Source of the DNA: a virus
Length of the DNA: 64,000 bases
Virus record (IMG/VR): IMGVR_UViG_3300025413_001393
Location: 61,103-125,102 of that record
Direction: 5' to 3' (one strand)
Notes under the pieces: generated by a model
Told to the model about the DNA's origin: nothing
The model's database searches: none
The model's input: only the letters and a program-made list of their open reading frames with translations
Shown: positions 35,474 through 43,105 of the stretch, in pieces
Layout of the letters: each line of letters starts with the position of its first letter
How positions within the stretch are numbered: the stretch's first letter is position 1
Position numbers and translations under genes: made by a program

Positions 35474-35902
35474 TTACTGCTTATTGACGTCTGGAGATGC
35501 TAAACTTGAACCATATCTTCTCTCAATATATATGAGTCTGTTGTCCAGATTGTCCATTCTTTTATCTAAACCTGCTTCAGTCTGATTAATATGCTTTAAA
35601 TCTTCTGTAAAAATACTTTGATTGTTTATAATTGTTTCTAACTTTTGCTGAGTTACTTCAAATCGTTTTTGAGATTCTGCTGCTGTTATTTTTTCGCTTT
35701 CTATTTGCTTTTCTACGAAAACCGCAAATTTATCTTGAGTTACGTAATGTTGTCCCATCCACAATGTTGCATATGAAAACATCATAAATGCTACTACCAT
35801 TACAGCTGGCTTAATAAACATTGTGTACCATTTGTTATTGTTACCTACCGAAGAAGGACTATCCAAATGTGTGAACGGATCTAACGGATTACCAAGGGAC
35901 AT
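35474..35902 (-). CDS. Single-TM coiled-coil membrane protein
   Basis: The 142-residue protein has a transmembrane helix (PAVMVVAFMMFSYATLWMG, about 31-50) and a long coiled coil (ESEKITAAESQKRFEVTQQKLETII ...), orientation N-in C-out by charge. It follows the lysozyme gene and has a late box (35910-35916) 7 nt from its start. It could be a holin regulator or a membrane scaffold. It has no lipobox, so it is not the spanin. Confidence 0.75.
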   Translation of the reverse strand: MSLGNPLDPFTHLDSPSSVGNNNKWYTMFIKPAVMVVAFMMFSYATLWMGQHYVTQDKFAVFVEKQIESEKITAAESQKRFEVTQQKLETIINNQSIFTEDLKHINQTEAGLDKRMDNLDNRLIYIERRYGSSLASPDVNKQ

Positions 35903-35909
35903 ATACGGT

Positions 35910-35916
35910 TATTTAT
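35910..35916 (-). promoter_or_regulatory. Late promoter box ATAAATA
   Basis: An ATAAATA box lies 7 nt upstream of the ATG at 35902, in the lysis region. Confidence 0.65.
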
Positions 35917-35938
35917 CAATTTTGTGTAAGTTTTTACC

Positions 35939-36550
35939 CTATATACAGGTTTCCACTAACTTAGCTTCGGCCTCTCTACGTGCAATTAACCCGTCTAAAC
36001 CCTTACCTTCCCAAATTCTCTTCATTTTTCTGAGTTCATTAGCTATACCTGCATAATTTTTTATTGATACTAAATCTCTTATATTTCTCATTTCTATGCG
36101 GCTATCTCCGGACAACGAACTTCCACGATTAAACACTAAAGAAACAAGAGCACCATATGCATTATCGCATAACTGATCAATACCAGGAAAAGCTCTTTCT
36201 GTCAATCTAGCAAATTTAGGCCATGTTGTCTGCTCAAAAATTTTAACAGCTTGATCCCATGAAACAACAATGTCTATGTTTTTTATTTGTTTGACGTATG
36301 CTCTTCCTGTTTCACCAGTTTTACCAGATGCTTTTTGCACAGCAGATAATTGTTCATTAGATAAGAAGTGAAACATATTGGCCAACTCTGCAGCCGAATA
36401 ATAACCACAATCAATACCTATACCAAGTGTTAAACCGCTATGTCCTCCTGGCCAGGTAGGATGAGACAGATATTTGTCGTAGTAATCCTTACCACCACCT
36501 ACTTCATACTCTAAAATTAAATTTAACGCGTCTTGCGAAGGTTGTTTCAT
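35939..36550 (-). CDS. Endolysin, lysozyme-like (GH24/pesticin type)
   Basis: This is a 203-residue peptidoglycan hydrolase. LILEYEVGGGKDYYDKYL gives the catalytic Glu (about 13-15). HSGLTLGIGIDCG (about 37-49) is the substrate-groove segment of T4-lysozyme/pesticin relatives, with Asp at 46. ALVSLVFNRGSSL near 130 is the conserved late helix. There is no signal peptide, so release must depend on a holin. The adjacent 36547 gene fits that. The ATGA overlap couples it to the holin candidate. Confidence 0.9.
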   Translation of the reverse strand: MKQPSQDALNLILEYEVGGGKDYYDKYLSHPTWPGGHSGLTLGIGIDCGYYSAAELANMFHFLSNEQLSAVQKASGKTGETGRAYVKQIKNIDIVVSWDQAVKIFEQTTWPKFARLTERAFPGIDQLCDNAYGALVSLVFNRGSSLSGDSRIEMRNIRDLVSIKNYAGIANELRKMKRIWEGKGLDGLIARREAEAKLVETCI

Positions 36551-37005
36551 TGTATAAAATTGTTTTCTTGAATGTTATAGTCTGGCTCTTTAGCATTCTT
36601 TGTTAGATACTCGACAACATTTTCTAGTATGTTAGCATTTTGAGTAGCAACTTGTGTAGTCATACTAGCATTAGAAGAACTACTATATCTGAGATCAACA
36701 GCAGCCTGTACACCGAGATACGTAGCAATAATAATACTAAACACTTCCATTACTTTAGAGAAAATAGTTACAAAACCTCCTGCAATAACAGGATCTCTAG
36801 GCAATAAAAACAAAATACCGACACTCAAAAAATAAAATGTTCCAAGAATTACAAACGACGAAGCAATAACAAAGAATTTTTTAGAAGCCAAATGGTTTTG
36901 ATTTTCCATTGCTTCTTTCAAGCTTTCTGGAGTACCTGGAGGAGCCTTTCCGTATTCAAGAAAGGCCGTAGCAGAACGCATTACGGTTTCAAGGGCACCC
37001 CACAT
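36547..37005 (-). CDS. Holin candidate (two TM helices)
   Basis: This 152-residue protein has two membrane helices, KFFVIASSFVILGTFYFLSVGILFLL (about 43-68) and the AGGFVTIFSKVMEVFSIIIATYLGV region (about 75-100), with soluble ends. The late box at 37015-37021 precedes it, and the endolysin gene overlaps its stop. Topology and neighbourhood fit a class II-like holin, but the soluble tails are longer than usual. Confidence 0.7.
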   Translation of the reverse strand: MWGALETVMRSATAFLEYGKAPPGTPESLKEAMENQNHLASKKFFVIASSFVILGTFYFLSVGILFLLPRDPVIAGGFVTIFSKVMEVFSIIIATYLGVQAAVDLRYSSSSNASMTTQVATQNANILENVVEYLTKNAKEPDYNIQENNFIQ

Positions 37006-37014
37006 ATATGTATA

Positions 37015-37021
37015 TATTTAT
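37015..37021 (-). promoter_or_regulatory. Late promoter box ATAAATA
   Basis: An ATAAATA box lies 9 nt upstream of the ATG at 37005, leading the holin-endolysin unit. Confidence 0.6.
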
Positions 37022-37224
37022 TATAATATAGTACCAAGAATAAAACCAACTATAAAAGATACGATTGCTGCAGCCTTTGTAGGATTAGCGTGACACCATT
37101 GATACGTATGAGTAATAAGGTTGAACGTCTTTTGTTTTATTATGGGAGCTTCTACTTTTGCAGCAGATAGTTCTTTAGCTAAAGTAGATTCAATGGATGT
37201 TGTTATTTCATGTAGGTTGTGCAT
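37021..37224 (-). CDS. Small single-TM protein
   Basis: The 67-residue protein has a soluble N-terminus and a C-terminal membrane helix (AAAIVSFIVGFILGTIL), orientation N-in. It lies between the spanin and holin candidates. It could be an antiholin or a second holin. The layout resembles small C-tail-anchored helper proteins of lysis cassettes. Confidence 0.65.
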   Translation of the reverse strand: MHNLHEITTSIESTLAKELSAAKVEAPIIKQKTFNLITHTYQWCHANPTKAAAIVSFIVGFILGTIL

Positions 37225-37229
37225 AAAAT

Positions 37230-37835
37230 TTAGAGAAAGAATAGTCCGTTAGCTTTTGCGTAAAAATACACACCGATTAGAGCAAGAAGACCTATAATGA
37301 TAATATTTCTCCACATTAATTCTAGATCCTTTTTATAGATTTGTTGCTGAAGATGATTGAGGTCAATGACCATTTTGTCCTTCATATCTTTTTGATGTAC
37401 AAGCTCTTTGTTGTCGATAACTAATTGATCAGCCATACGTTTGTTGTCTTGTGCAAATTGAGCTTTATCATCTCTATCTTTTAATAGTTCTGTATATTCC
37501 GTAGTTCCAATTACTACAACCTTGTCGTTCTTGTATTGAGGAGGAACAATAATAACTCTTGTTTTTTCTGCGTTTTTAGATTTTTGAACTACTGTTCCAG
37601 CTTCATAAACAGCACTAATTTTAACAGGATGTTTAGGAGGCTTAATAAATTTTGTAACTTCATTTGAATAAAAATAAGCGAGATCTACTCTTTCCTTTGC
37701 GAGAGCATCAGTAGTAGCATAAACATTTTGACTCACAGCTTCTGATTGTTTTTCGGTGTAATTTGTACAACTTGATGCAAGAAATCCAACCAAAAACAAT
37801 AAAATATAAAATATGTTTGTTTTGTTCTTCATCAA
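37230..37835 (-). CDS. Probable unimolecular spanin (u-spanin)
   Basis: The 201-residue protein has a lipoprotein signal with lipobox LASSC (Cys about 23), a periplasmic stretch with a coiled coil (DDKAQFAQDNKRMADQL ... LNHLQQQ), and a C-terminal transmembrane helix (NIIIIGLLALIGVYFYA, about 178-194). Outer-membrane lipid anchor plus inner-membrane helix in one chain is the u-spanin plan that fuses the two membranes at lysis. Position next to endolysin and holin supports it. Family sequence identity is not needed, because u-spanins are highly diverse. Confidence 0.78.
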   Translation of the reverse strand: MMKNKTNIFYILLFLVGFLASSCTNYTEKQSEAVSQNVYATTDALAKERVDLAYFYSNEVTKFIKPPKHPVKISAVYEAGTVVQKSKNAEKTRVIIVPPQYKNDKVVVIGTTEYTELLKDRDDKAQFAQDNKRMADQLVIDNKELVHQKDMKDKMVIDLNHLQQQIYKKDLELMWRNIIIIGLLALIGVYFYAKANGLFFL

Positions 37836-37886
37836 ACTATTTAGCTAAACAAAATACTTTGTAAACAGTTTATATTAAATAAACAT

Positions 37887-38063
37887 ATGGCATTATTTGA
37901 CTCTTTCTTTAAGCAAACTCCAACTCCGACCCTAGCGCCGGAATCTAAAACCATTCCAACTCCGACAGAAACGCCAACAACTACTCCAACTGTTGTTTCT
38001 GTAGTAACTAATACTTCAGAACACGACGAAAACGCTCGTCTAAGACACTTAGGCTACATTTAA
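37887..38063 (+). CDS. Small Thr/Pro-rich protein
   Basis: This 58-residue gene starts MALFDSFFKQTPTPTLAPES and ends ENARLRHLGYI. A short hydrophobic N-terminus is followed by a Thr/Pro-rich linker and a charged C-terminus. A TTAAATAA late-type box precedes the ATG. Its stop overlaps the convergent gene by 4 nt. The composition suggests a flexible linker or decoration peptide. No homolog is recognised. Confidence 0.65.
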   Translation: MALFDSFFKQTPTPTLAPESKTIPTPTETPTTTPTVVSVVTNTSEHDENARLRHLGYI

Positions 38064-38335
38064 TTTTTTGCTAAAGATTCTTTTAACAAATTATTAACAA
38101 CTTGATTGACTGGTATATCTTGTTCCAAAGATTGTAGAACAAATAATTCCAATACCTCTCGAGGAAACTCACTGATATCTCCTAGATCAACTGTTGTCCA
38201 AGGTTTGAGTTCTATGCTTCCATCTTCATGAGGAACAAAATCAAACTTTTGATTTAATTTAAAATTTAATTGAGCAGCTTCTTCGTCTGAAAAACTAATA
38301 AAATACTCTTCTCGTTTTTCAATTTTTTTAAACAT
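38060..38335 (-). CDS. Unknown small protein, AbrB-like N-terminal pattern
   Basis: This encodes 91 residues. FKLNQKFDFVPHEDGSIELKPW near 25-46 is reminiscent of a swapped-hairpin AbrB/MazE-type strand pair, but with no clear DNA-binding motif. The C-terminal half is helical and acidic (EVLELFVLQSLEQDIPVNQVVNNLLK). It starts 4 nt after the stop of the next membrane gene. Confidence 0.6.
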   Translation of the reverse strand: MFKKIEKREEYFISFSDEEAAQLNFKLNQKFDFVPHEDGSIELKPWTTVDLGDISEFPREVLELFVLQSLEQDIPVNQVVNNLLKESLAKN

Positions 38336-38336
38336 A

Positions 38337-38639
38337 TTATTTGATACTTTTTTTTGCTTCTTTGTAGGATGATTTGATATCTTTAATTGCTTCTTTTTCG
38401 TAAGGAACTAATTTTGTCTTTAATGCAGTCCAATGTAAAACATCTTGAGCTTTTAATGGAGGGAGTTTGTTTTTCTTATTTTGTTCGTAATGATAATTGT
38501 ATACAATAAGAGCAACAAACAAAATCAAAGCAAAAATAAAAGTCTTAAAAGCTTTTGCTATAAGTCTTTCAAACAAATAAACCGACAAACAACCCAAAAA
38601 AATTAAAATACCAATTTCAAGAGGATTGCTTTCGTTCAT
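38337..38639 (-). CDS. Two-TM membrane protein
   Basis: I start this at the ATG at 38639 (MNESNPLEIGIL...) because the longer frame overlaps the preceding gene. The 100-residue product has helices LEIGILIFLGCLSVYLFERLI and FKTFIFALILFVALIVYNY, then a basic C-terminus. It could assist lysis or membrane remodelling. No family is recognised. Confidence 0.65.
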   Translation of the reverse strand: MNESNPLEIGILIFLGCLSVYLFERLIAKAFKTFIFALILFVALIVYNYHYEQNKKNKLPPLKAQDVLHWTALKTKLVPYEKEAIKDIKSSYKEAKKSIK

Positions 38640-38640
38640 G

Positions 38641-38874
38641 TTACTTTCCGCAAGTACAAAGTTTATCGTTACAATTAATATCTGTCGTTGTATCAGCTCC
38701 TCCTGAAAGGCCAATATCGTTGTTTGTAAAATTTGGATCTACGTCAGCTGAATACGTAGAAATATGTTCAAGCAGCAAATCTTTAGAAGATTTAGGTGTC
38801 TGTAGTTCAATAATGCGATCAAGTTTGTTTATAATTGTGTTCAAACTTTGTGTTAAGTGCAAGTTGTAATCCAT
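38641..38874 (-). CDS. Unknown protein with C-terminal Cys motif
   Basis: The 77-residue protein has a helical start (LNTIINKLDRIIELQ) and a C-terminus DINCNDKLCTCGK that could bind a metal (C-x4-C-x-C). It lies just upstream of the membrane gene. No family is recognised. Confidence 0.6.
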   Translation of the reverse strand: MDYNLHLTQSLNTIINKLDRIIELQTPKSSKDLLLEHISTYSADVDPNFTNNDIGLSGGADTTTDINCNDKLCTCGK

Positions 38875-38909
38875 ATATCATATATTCGTATATTCTTAGT
38901 GAGAGTCAA

Positions 38910-39167
38910 CTAGTATAATAATTTTATTGCTGTATAAGGTGCTACAGAAATTCCTGTAGTTGGTAAAATATTATTTAAAATTAATCGACCAGATAATTTT
39001 ATTTCGTACCGCTCTGAACGATATAAAGAAAGTTCAAAATTGTTTTCTAGTTTATCACATATTTCTTGCTTTTCGTCTGACAAGAAAAATAGATTATTTG
39101 TGTTATCGGCTTCGCTTGCCTTAAGAATACAAGCAAAAACACACAAAATTAAAAACGCTTTTATCAC
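38910..39167 (-). CDS. Exported small protein
   Basis: The 85-residue product has a signal peptide (MIKAFLILCVFACILKA, predicted cut after Ala-Ser-Glu-Ala region) and a soluble remainder with two Cys. Periplasmic location is inferred. The start overlaps the upstream gene by 4 nt. No lipobox Cys is placed correctly for lipidation, though C9/C13 lie in the hydrophobic core. Confidence 0.65.
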   Translation of the reverse strand: MIKAFLILCVFACILKASEADNTNNLFFLSDEKQEICDKLENNFELSLYRSERYEIKLSGRLILNNILPTTGISVAPYTAIKLLY

Positions 39168-39421
39168 TGACTTGTTAAGGCAACATATTCTTGTTTAGCG
39201 TTTCTAATAGCTTCGTGATCCATTGTAGGACCACTAATAGCTTTAATAAGCATCTCAGCAATTTTTAAACCTGCTGCAGATTTTTCGTTGGTTGTTTCTG
39301 GAGCGTATTTCAATTTGGTATATATATTTTTAGAAGAATCCCAAGTATGAAAATACGGACCAGACTCCAAATCTGTTGGAACTAATGTATCGTTATGTGT
39401 TTGTAAGTAATGTGGATTCAT
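39164..39421 (-). CDS. Unknown small protein
   Basis: This encodes 85 residues and starts MNPHYLQTHNDTLVPTDLESG. It overlaps the 3' end of the APS kinase gene by 29 nt. The C-terminal half is helical and Ala/Lys-rich. No motif or family is recognised. Confidence 0.6.
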   Translation of the reverse strand: MNPHYLQTHNDTLVPTDLESGPYFHTWDSSKNIYTKLKYAPETTNEKSAAGLKIAEMLIKAISGPTMDHEAIRNAKQEYVALTSQ

Positions 39422-39959
39422 GTATTTGATTATAGATTATATCTACAGCTCGTTCAACTGTCATTTTACCATAAGCTGTAGATCTTGGATGTATTCTTAT
39501 ATCAGGCCATTCTGGTACTTCATAAGGAGAGTCAATTCCAGACATATCCTTAATAAGGCCTGCTCTAAATTTTTTATATAAACCTTTAAGGTCTCTCTCT
39601 TCACATATCTCAAGAGGTGTATCCATATAGACTTCAATAAATCTAGCATTACAATACTTCGTTAAAATATCTCGTGCTAATGCTCTCATTTGTTTAAGAG
39701 GAGAAATACTTGCAACAATAACAACCTCAGCTCTTTGAAATTCAATCATATTTCTTACAGCATAGATCATTGTATTAACAGCTTTCCATCTACCTTCAAT
39801 ATCAAATCCAATAGGAGTTTTTGAATTGTATCTTAAAGTATCAGCATCAGCTACAGCAGACCTATAACCTTCAGCTTTAAGCTTTTCATTTAAAGCATTA
39901 GCGGTAGTAGTCTTACCAGCACCTGACAAACCTGTAATCCAAACAACAGTCTTATTCAT
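39393..39959 (-). CDS. Adenylylsulfate kinase (APS kinase, CysC-like)
   Basis: This kinase phosphorylates APS to PAPS, the universal sulfate donor. The 188-residue protein has Walker A GLSGAGKTT (about 9-17) followed by a DADTLR segment (about 38), the ISPLKQMRALAR sulfonyl-substrate region, and the lid motif KGLYKKFRAGLIKDMSGIDSPYE (about 130-152). The usual FSREDR-type segment is replaced by IGFDIEGRWKAV, so the substrate loop differs. A sulfotransferase is at 57891, so PAPS use inside the phage program is likely. It could alternatively be a CysC-like kinase with a different substrate. Confidence 0.85.
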   Translation of the reverse strand: MNKTVVWITGLSGAGKTTTANALNEKLKAEGYRSAVADADTLRYNSKTPIGFDIEGRWKAVNTMIYAVRNMIEFQRAEVVIVASISPLKQMRALARDILTKYCNARFIEVYMDTPLEICEERDLKGLYKKFRAGLIKDMSGIDSPYEVPEWPDIRIHPRSTAYGKMTVERAVDIIYNQIHESTLLTNT

Positions 39960-40186
39960 TAGTCAAGTGTTATGTTATGTTCTTCCATGAGTTTGTGAAG
40001 TTCTTCACGAAGAGCATAATAAGGAGTAAGTTGATCCCCTTTCATATCATCAGAAGGATATTTTGTTATGTTTCTAAGAAACTGATCCAAGTCCCAAAGA
40101 ACAGAGCGATACTTACTAGCATTAACAGCTTGTTCAAATTCATACTGATCTTCGTTAAGATTAAATTCTAGGATTGCTTTAGGCAT
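39959..40186 (-). CDS. Small conserved phage-type protein
   Basis: The 75-residue product has YEFEQAVNASKYRSVLWDLDQFLRNITKY, a pattern shared by many short phage proteins of unknown role. It is coupled to the kinase by a one-base overlap and to the coiled-coil gene upstream by a 1-nt gap. Confidence 0.7.
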   Translation of the reverse strand: MPKAILEFNLNEDQYEFEQAVNASKYRSVLWDLDQFLRNITKYPSDDMKGDQLTPYYALREELHKLMEEHNITLD

Positions 40187-40187
40187 A

Positions 40188-41426
40188 TTATTCTTTAGCT
40201 TTGTTGTTGTAAGGCCACCTTCCGTGCTTCAGGAAGTACTTGTAGTTTGGATCACTAGTATGTTTGATGATTATAAGCTCTTCTACTTTCTTTTCAAGCT
40301 TTACTACTCTTAAAGCTAAATCAGATGCTGTCTGTTCCCAAGACTTTTCTGTATTCTCTTCCCTTGCATGTTTACACATATTACATGGACAGATCCACTC
40401 TTTATCTTCCTGAAGCTCATTAGGAAGTGACACAGGCAGAGATTCTGCACATTCTGTAACTCTCTTCAGAAGCTCTTTAGCATTAAACTCCACTTCCTCT
40501 CCCTTCCAATCAATAGGCTCTTCAACCCAAGGCTTAAAAGTCTTCTTCTCTTCAATACCATATACCTCCCTCAACTTTGCTTGAACAGCATCATCTACAG
40601 CAACCTTTGTTGTACTCCACTTTTCAGGCTCATAACCACCCCAATGAATAGGGTACATAGGATGTTTTTGTTCATCCTTTTCAAAGACATAATCAACAAT
40701 ATCTTTCTTTAGCTTTTCGATTTCAGCTTTTTGATCTTCAATGATCTTGCAAAACTTTTTATTTTCTCTAGTAACATCTACAAGACCATTGTTAAGTTCT
40801 TTCAACCTAACTTCATATTCCTTCTCCAGTTCAAGTCTCTTCTCTAGTTCCTTATTAGCACTCTTTGCTTCTTGTTCATAGGCCTTCCGCATATTCTCAA
40901 ATGATGTTTTACATTCATCTACTTCAAAGTTCTTTCTATCAATAGCTAAAGACAAGCCATCAATTCTTTTCTTAAGCTCTTCATTCTCTTTATTAGCTGC
41001 ATTGAGCTGATGCTTAAATTCATCTCTTTCTTGAGAACACTTCTTATAATTGTTCTGAACAATCTGAAGCTTTGCTTCCATATACTTCAAACCACCCATT
41101 GTAACAAAACCATTATACTTTTCAAGAAGTTCAGTGTTTCTATTCTTCAACACAGCATAGTCATTCTTAAGAGTAAAGAGCTGATCCTGTAGATCTCTAT
41201 TTACATCACTATCAATCTCATTAACTCTTTCTATCAATTGAACATTCTCCTCCTTAAGCTGGTTGAGATTTTTAATTTCCTTCATAGCCTCATTGTATTT
41301 GCTAATAAGATTAGCAACTGATACATCCTTACCATCAGCATCTTTAATAGATGTTGTCCAAGACCAGGTTGGATATAGATTATTTATTTCTTTAGCAGAT
41401 TTAGGCTGAGACCAAATGTTGAACAT
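40188..41426 (-). CDS. Long coiled-coil protein with C-terminal CxxC
   Basis: The 412-residue protein has an N-terminal short domain with WSQP and YPTWSWT (about 5-25), then an almost unbroken coiled coil (about 50-240) of Glu/Lys/Leu heptads, then a charged region and a Cys pair CPCNMCKHA (about 345-352) that could bind zinc. Size and shape suggest a scaffold or structural spacer. No known phage coiled-coil family is recognised. Confidence 0.75.
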   Translation of the reverse strand: MFNIWSQPKSAKEINNLYPTWSWTTSIKDADGKDVSVANLISKYNEAMKEIKNLNQLKEENVQLIERVNEIDSDVNRDLQDQLFTLKNDYAVLKNRNTELLEKYNGFVTMGGLKYMEAKLQIVQNNYKKCSQERDEFKHQLNAANKENEELKKRIDGLSLAIDRKNFEVDECKTSFENMRKAYEQEAKSANKELEKRLELEKEYEVRLKELNNGLVDVTRENKKFCKIIEDQKAEIEKLKKDIVDYVFEKDEQKHPMYPIHWGGYEPEKWSTTKVAVDDAVQAKLREVYGIEEKKTFKPWVEEPIDWKGEEVEFNAKELLKRVTECAESLPVSLPNELQEDKEWICPCNMCKHAREENTEKSWEQTASDLALRVVKLEKKVEELIIIKHTSDPNYKYFLKHGRWPYNNKAKE

Positions 41427-41461
41427 ATATAAAATTATAAAGCAAAGGATAGGAAAGTCAA

Positions 41462-41468
41462 ATAAATA
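41462..41468 (+). promoter_or_regulatory. Late promoter box ATAAATA
   Basis: A late motif on the plus strand ends 6 nt before the ATG at 41475. Confidence 0.7.
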
Positions 41469-41474
41469 GTATAG

Positions 41475-42149
41475 ATGTCCAATAATATTCTTGTCATTTC
41501 AGATATTCATCTAGGAAGTCCTGTTTCAAAGGTTAAACCTCTTGCTAAGGTATTAAAAAATGAAAAATATGAACATCTTGTTGTATTGGGTGACCTATTC
41601 GATTCTAAGTATATAGAAAGATACAAAAAGAGACATTGGAATATTCTAAGTCTATTAAGAAAAATATCAAAGAAGAAGAAAGTTACTTTTATTCTTGGTA
41701 ATCATGATCTAAAGTCAAAGAACATTATTAAGATCCTAGGACTAGAGTTTGTTGAGAAGTTAGAACTTGAAGTAAATGGAAAGAAGATGTTGTTTATTCA
41801 TTTTCACCAGTTTGATCCTTTTATTTTTAAGCACCCTTGGATAACAGATATTGCTGAAAGGATTTATTATTTTTTCCAGAGCATAGACAGATCAAAGAAA
41901 TTTAGTAGATGGTTAAAGAGAACATCTAAAAGGTTCTTAAAGATCAAAACCAATATAAGAGACAAAGCTCTAAACTATATCAAAGACAAAAACTATGATG
42001 CCATTTTTGGAGGACATATTCATTTTGCTGAAAGCTTTGTATGTCCAGAATCAGGAAAAGAGTACCACAACTCAGGCTCTTTTTGTGATGAGCCTTGTCA
42101 CTATCTAATAATAGACAAGGAAGGTAAGGTTACTTTGAAAGAGATTTAA
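41475..42149 (+). CDS. Metallophosphoesterase, LpxH-like
   Basis: This 224-residue protein has the two-metal motifs ISDIHLGSP, LGDLFDSKY, GNHDLKSK, and GGHIHFAES. The spacing and LFDSKY...W segment are closest to UDP-2,3-diacylglucosamine hydrolases (LpxH), which cut a pyrophosphate in lipid A synthesis. A late box lies directly upstream. A near-identical copy of its last 28 codons is found at 42696-42777, beyond the neighbouring gene. Confidence 0.82.
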   Translation: MSNNILVISDIHLGSPVSKVKPLAKVLKNEKYEHLVVLGDLFDSKYIERYKKRHWNILSLLRKISKKKKVTFILGNHDLKSKNIIKILGLEFVEKLELEVNGKKMLFIHFHQFDPFIFKHPWITDIAERIYYFFQSIDRSKKFSRWLKRTSKRFLKIKTNIRDKALNYIKDKNYDAIFGGHIHFAESFVCPESGKEYHNSGSFCDEPCHYLIIDKEGKVTLKEI

Positions 42150-42151
42150 AG

Positions 42152-42682
42152 TTATTTATAACAAATAAAAATTGTTTCGTTTTTATTTCCTTTGGTTATA
42201 AAGGTTTTAAACCTACCTTCAGGAGCAAGTGTTTTTGTCAATCTTTCGTACAATTTAATTCGTGAAGGCTCTTTAGCTGCAAAGTATAATAATTTAACTT
42301 TATTTTTTTTTAAAAATGCTCTGATAAGATTAATCACTTTTCCAAAAACTTCAGCAGCTCCACCTACATTAGTAATACCTATTTTTTCAGACTTCTTTTT
42401 AATTCCTTTATCTTCAAAAGTTATTTCATAATTTTCAATAAAAACAGAGCCCATTAAATACTGGATCCCATCTGGTAATGCATCAATTTCCTCCTCATTT
42501 AAAATCTCCTCTAGAGGATAATGAGCAGCATACAACACATATGTTCTTCCATTAGATGCTTCGAATGTTGTCGAATGCTTTAAAGCAAAAATGTCATCAT
42601 TTGATTTCCATTTTGTTTCTGTTGAAGCTTGTGAATCGAAAAGCTCTAATAATAAAGATTCATAAAGACTATCAAATTTCAT
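42152..42682 (-). CDS. CTS-like late protein, paralog of 33713 protein
   Basis: This starts at ATG 42682, MKFDSLYESLLLELFDSQ. The upstream in-frame GTG falls in the late box and is rejected. Its C-terminal half (GGAAEVFGKVINLIRAFLK ... SRIKLYERLTKTL) aligns with the C-terminus of the 33713 protein, including the R-x-x-L-Y signature. 176 residues. The late box is at 42688-42694. The gene sits in a stretch flanked by a repeated segment of the LpxH-like gene, so it may be a recent insertion. Confidence 0.75.
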   Translation of the reverse strand: MKFDSLYESLLLELFDSQASTETKWKSNDDIFALKHSTTFEASNGRTYVLYAAHYPLEEILNEEEIDALPDGIQYLMGSVFIENYEITFEDKGIKKKSEKIGITNVGGAAEVFGKVINLIRAFLKKNKVKLLYFAAKEPSRIKLYERLTKTLAPEGRFKTFITKGNKNETIFICYK

Positions 42683-42687
42683 AAAAT

Positions 42688-42694
42688 TATTTAT
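42688..42694 (-). promoter_or_regulatory. Late promoter box ATAAATA
   Basis: The box is 5 nt from the ATG at 42682. Confidence 0.7.
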
Positions 42695-42777
42695 CACAAC
42701 TCAGGCTCTTTCTGTGACGAACCTTGTCACTATCTAATAATTGACAAGGAAGGTAGAGTTACTTTGAAAGAGATTTA
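42695..42777 (+). repeat. Remnant copy of LpxH-like gene 3' end
   Basis: About 83 bp are nearly identical to positions 42066-42149. The five differences are mostly silent third-position changes (e.g. TTT/TTC, GAT/GAC, GAG/GAA), so this copy evolved as coding sequence before it was stranded. It encodes the last 27-28 codons with a stop and has no upstream body. Together with the intact gene it brackets the inserted gene at 42152. Confidence 0.85.
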
Positions 42778-43071
42778 GTGTTTAATAGGATTTCTACGAA
42801 TTTCGTAAACCTCTTTATCAATCTCAGAAAAGAAATCCTGAACCTCTTTTAATGACATACCAGCATCCATAAGTTTTCTCTTATAATAATCTAAAGCATC
42901 TTCTTCGGATGTAAATTCAGGACTATTTCTATCAGCTCTTAAAAGACCTTTAGCATGTCTCTTATATTCGCTCTTAAGATCTTCTAGTTTCTTATTAGGA
43001 AACATTTTTGACTTTGCATTCTTAATAACATCAAAATAGGCTTCTTCTAATAATCTGGCATCTTTATTCAT
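42775..43071 (-). CDS. CTS-like late protein, LLEEAY type
   Basis: This starts at ATG 43071, MNKDARLLEEAYFDVIKNAKS. The upstream start used by a longer frame lies within the late box region and is rejected. It is 98 residues, helical and basic. The N-terminus belongs to the KDxRLIAEAY class shared with 61569, 62201 and 62505. The late box is at 43077-43083. Confidence 0.75.
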   Translation of the reverse strand: MNKDARLLEEAYFDVIKNAKSKMFPNKKLEDLKSEYKRHAKGLLRADRNSPEFTSEEDALDYYKRKLMDAGMSLKEVQDFFSEIDKEVYEIRRNPIKH

Positions 43072-43076
43072 ATTAT

Positions 43077-43083
43077 TATTTAT
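43077..43083 (-). promoter_or_regulatory. Late promoter box ATAAATA
   Basis: The box is 5 nt upstream of the ATG at 43071. Confidence 0.7.
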
Positions 43084-43105
43084 GCTATATTGCTTTTTTT
43101 TTGAC

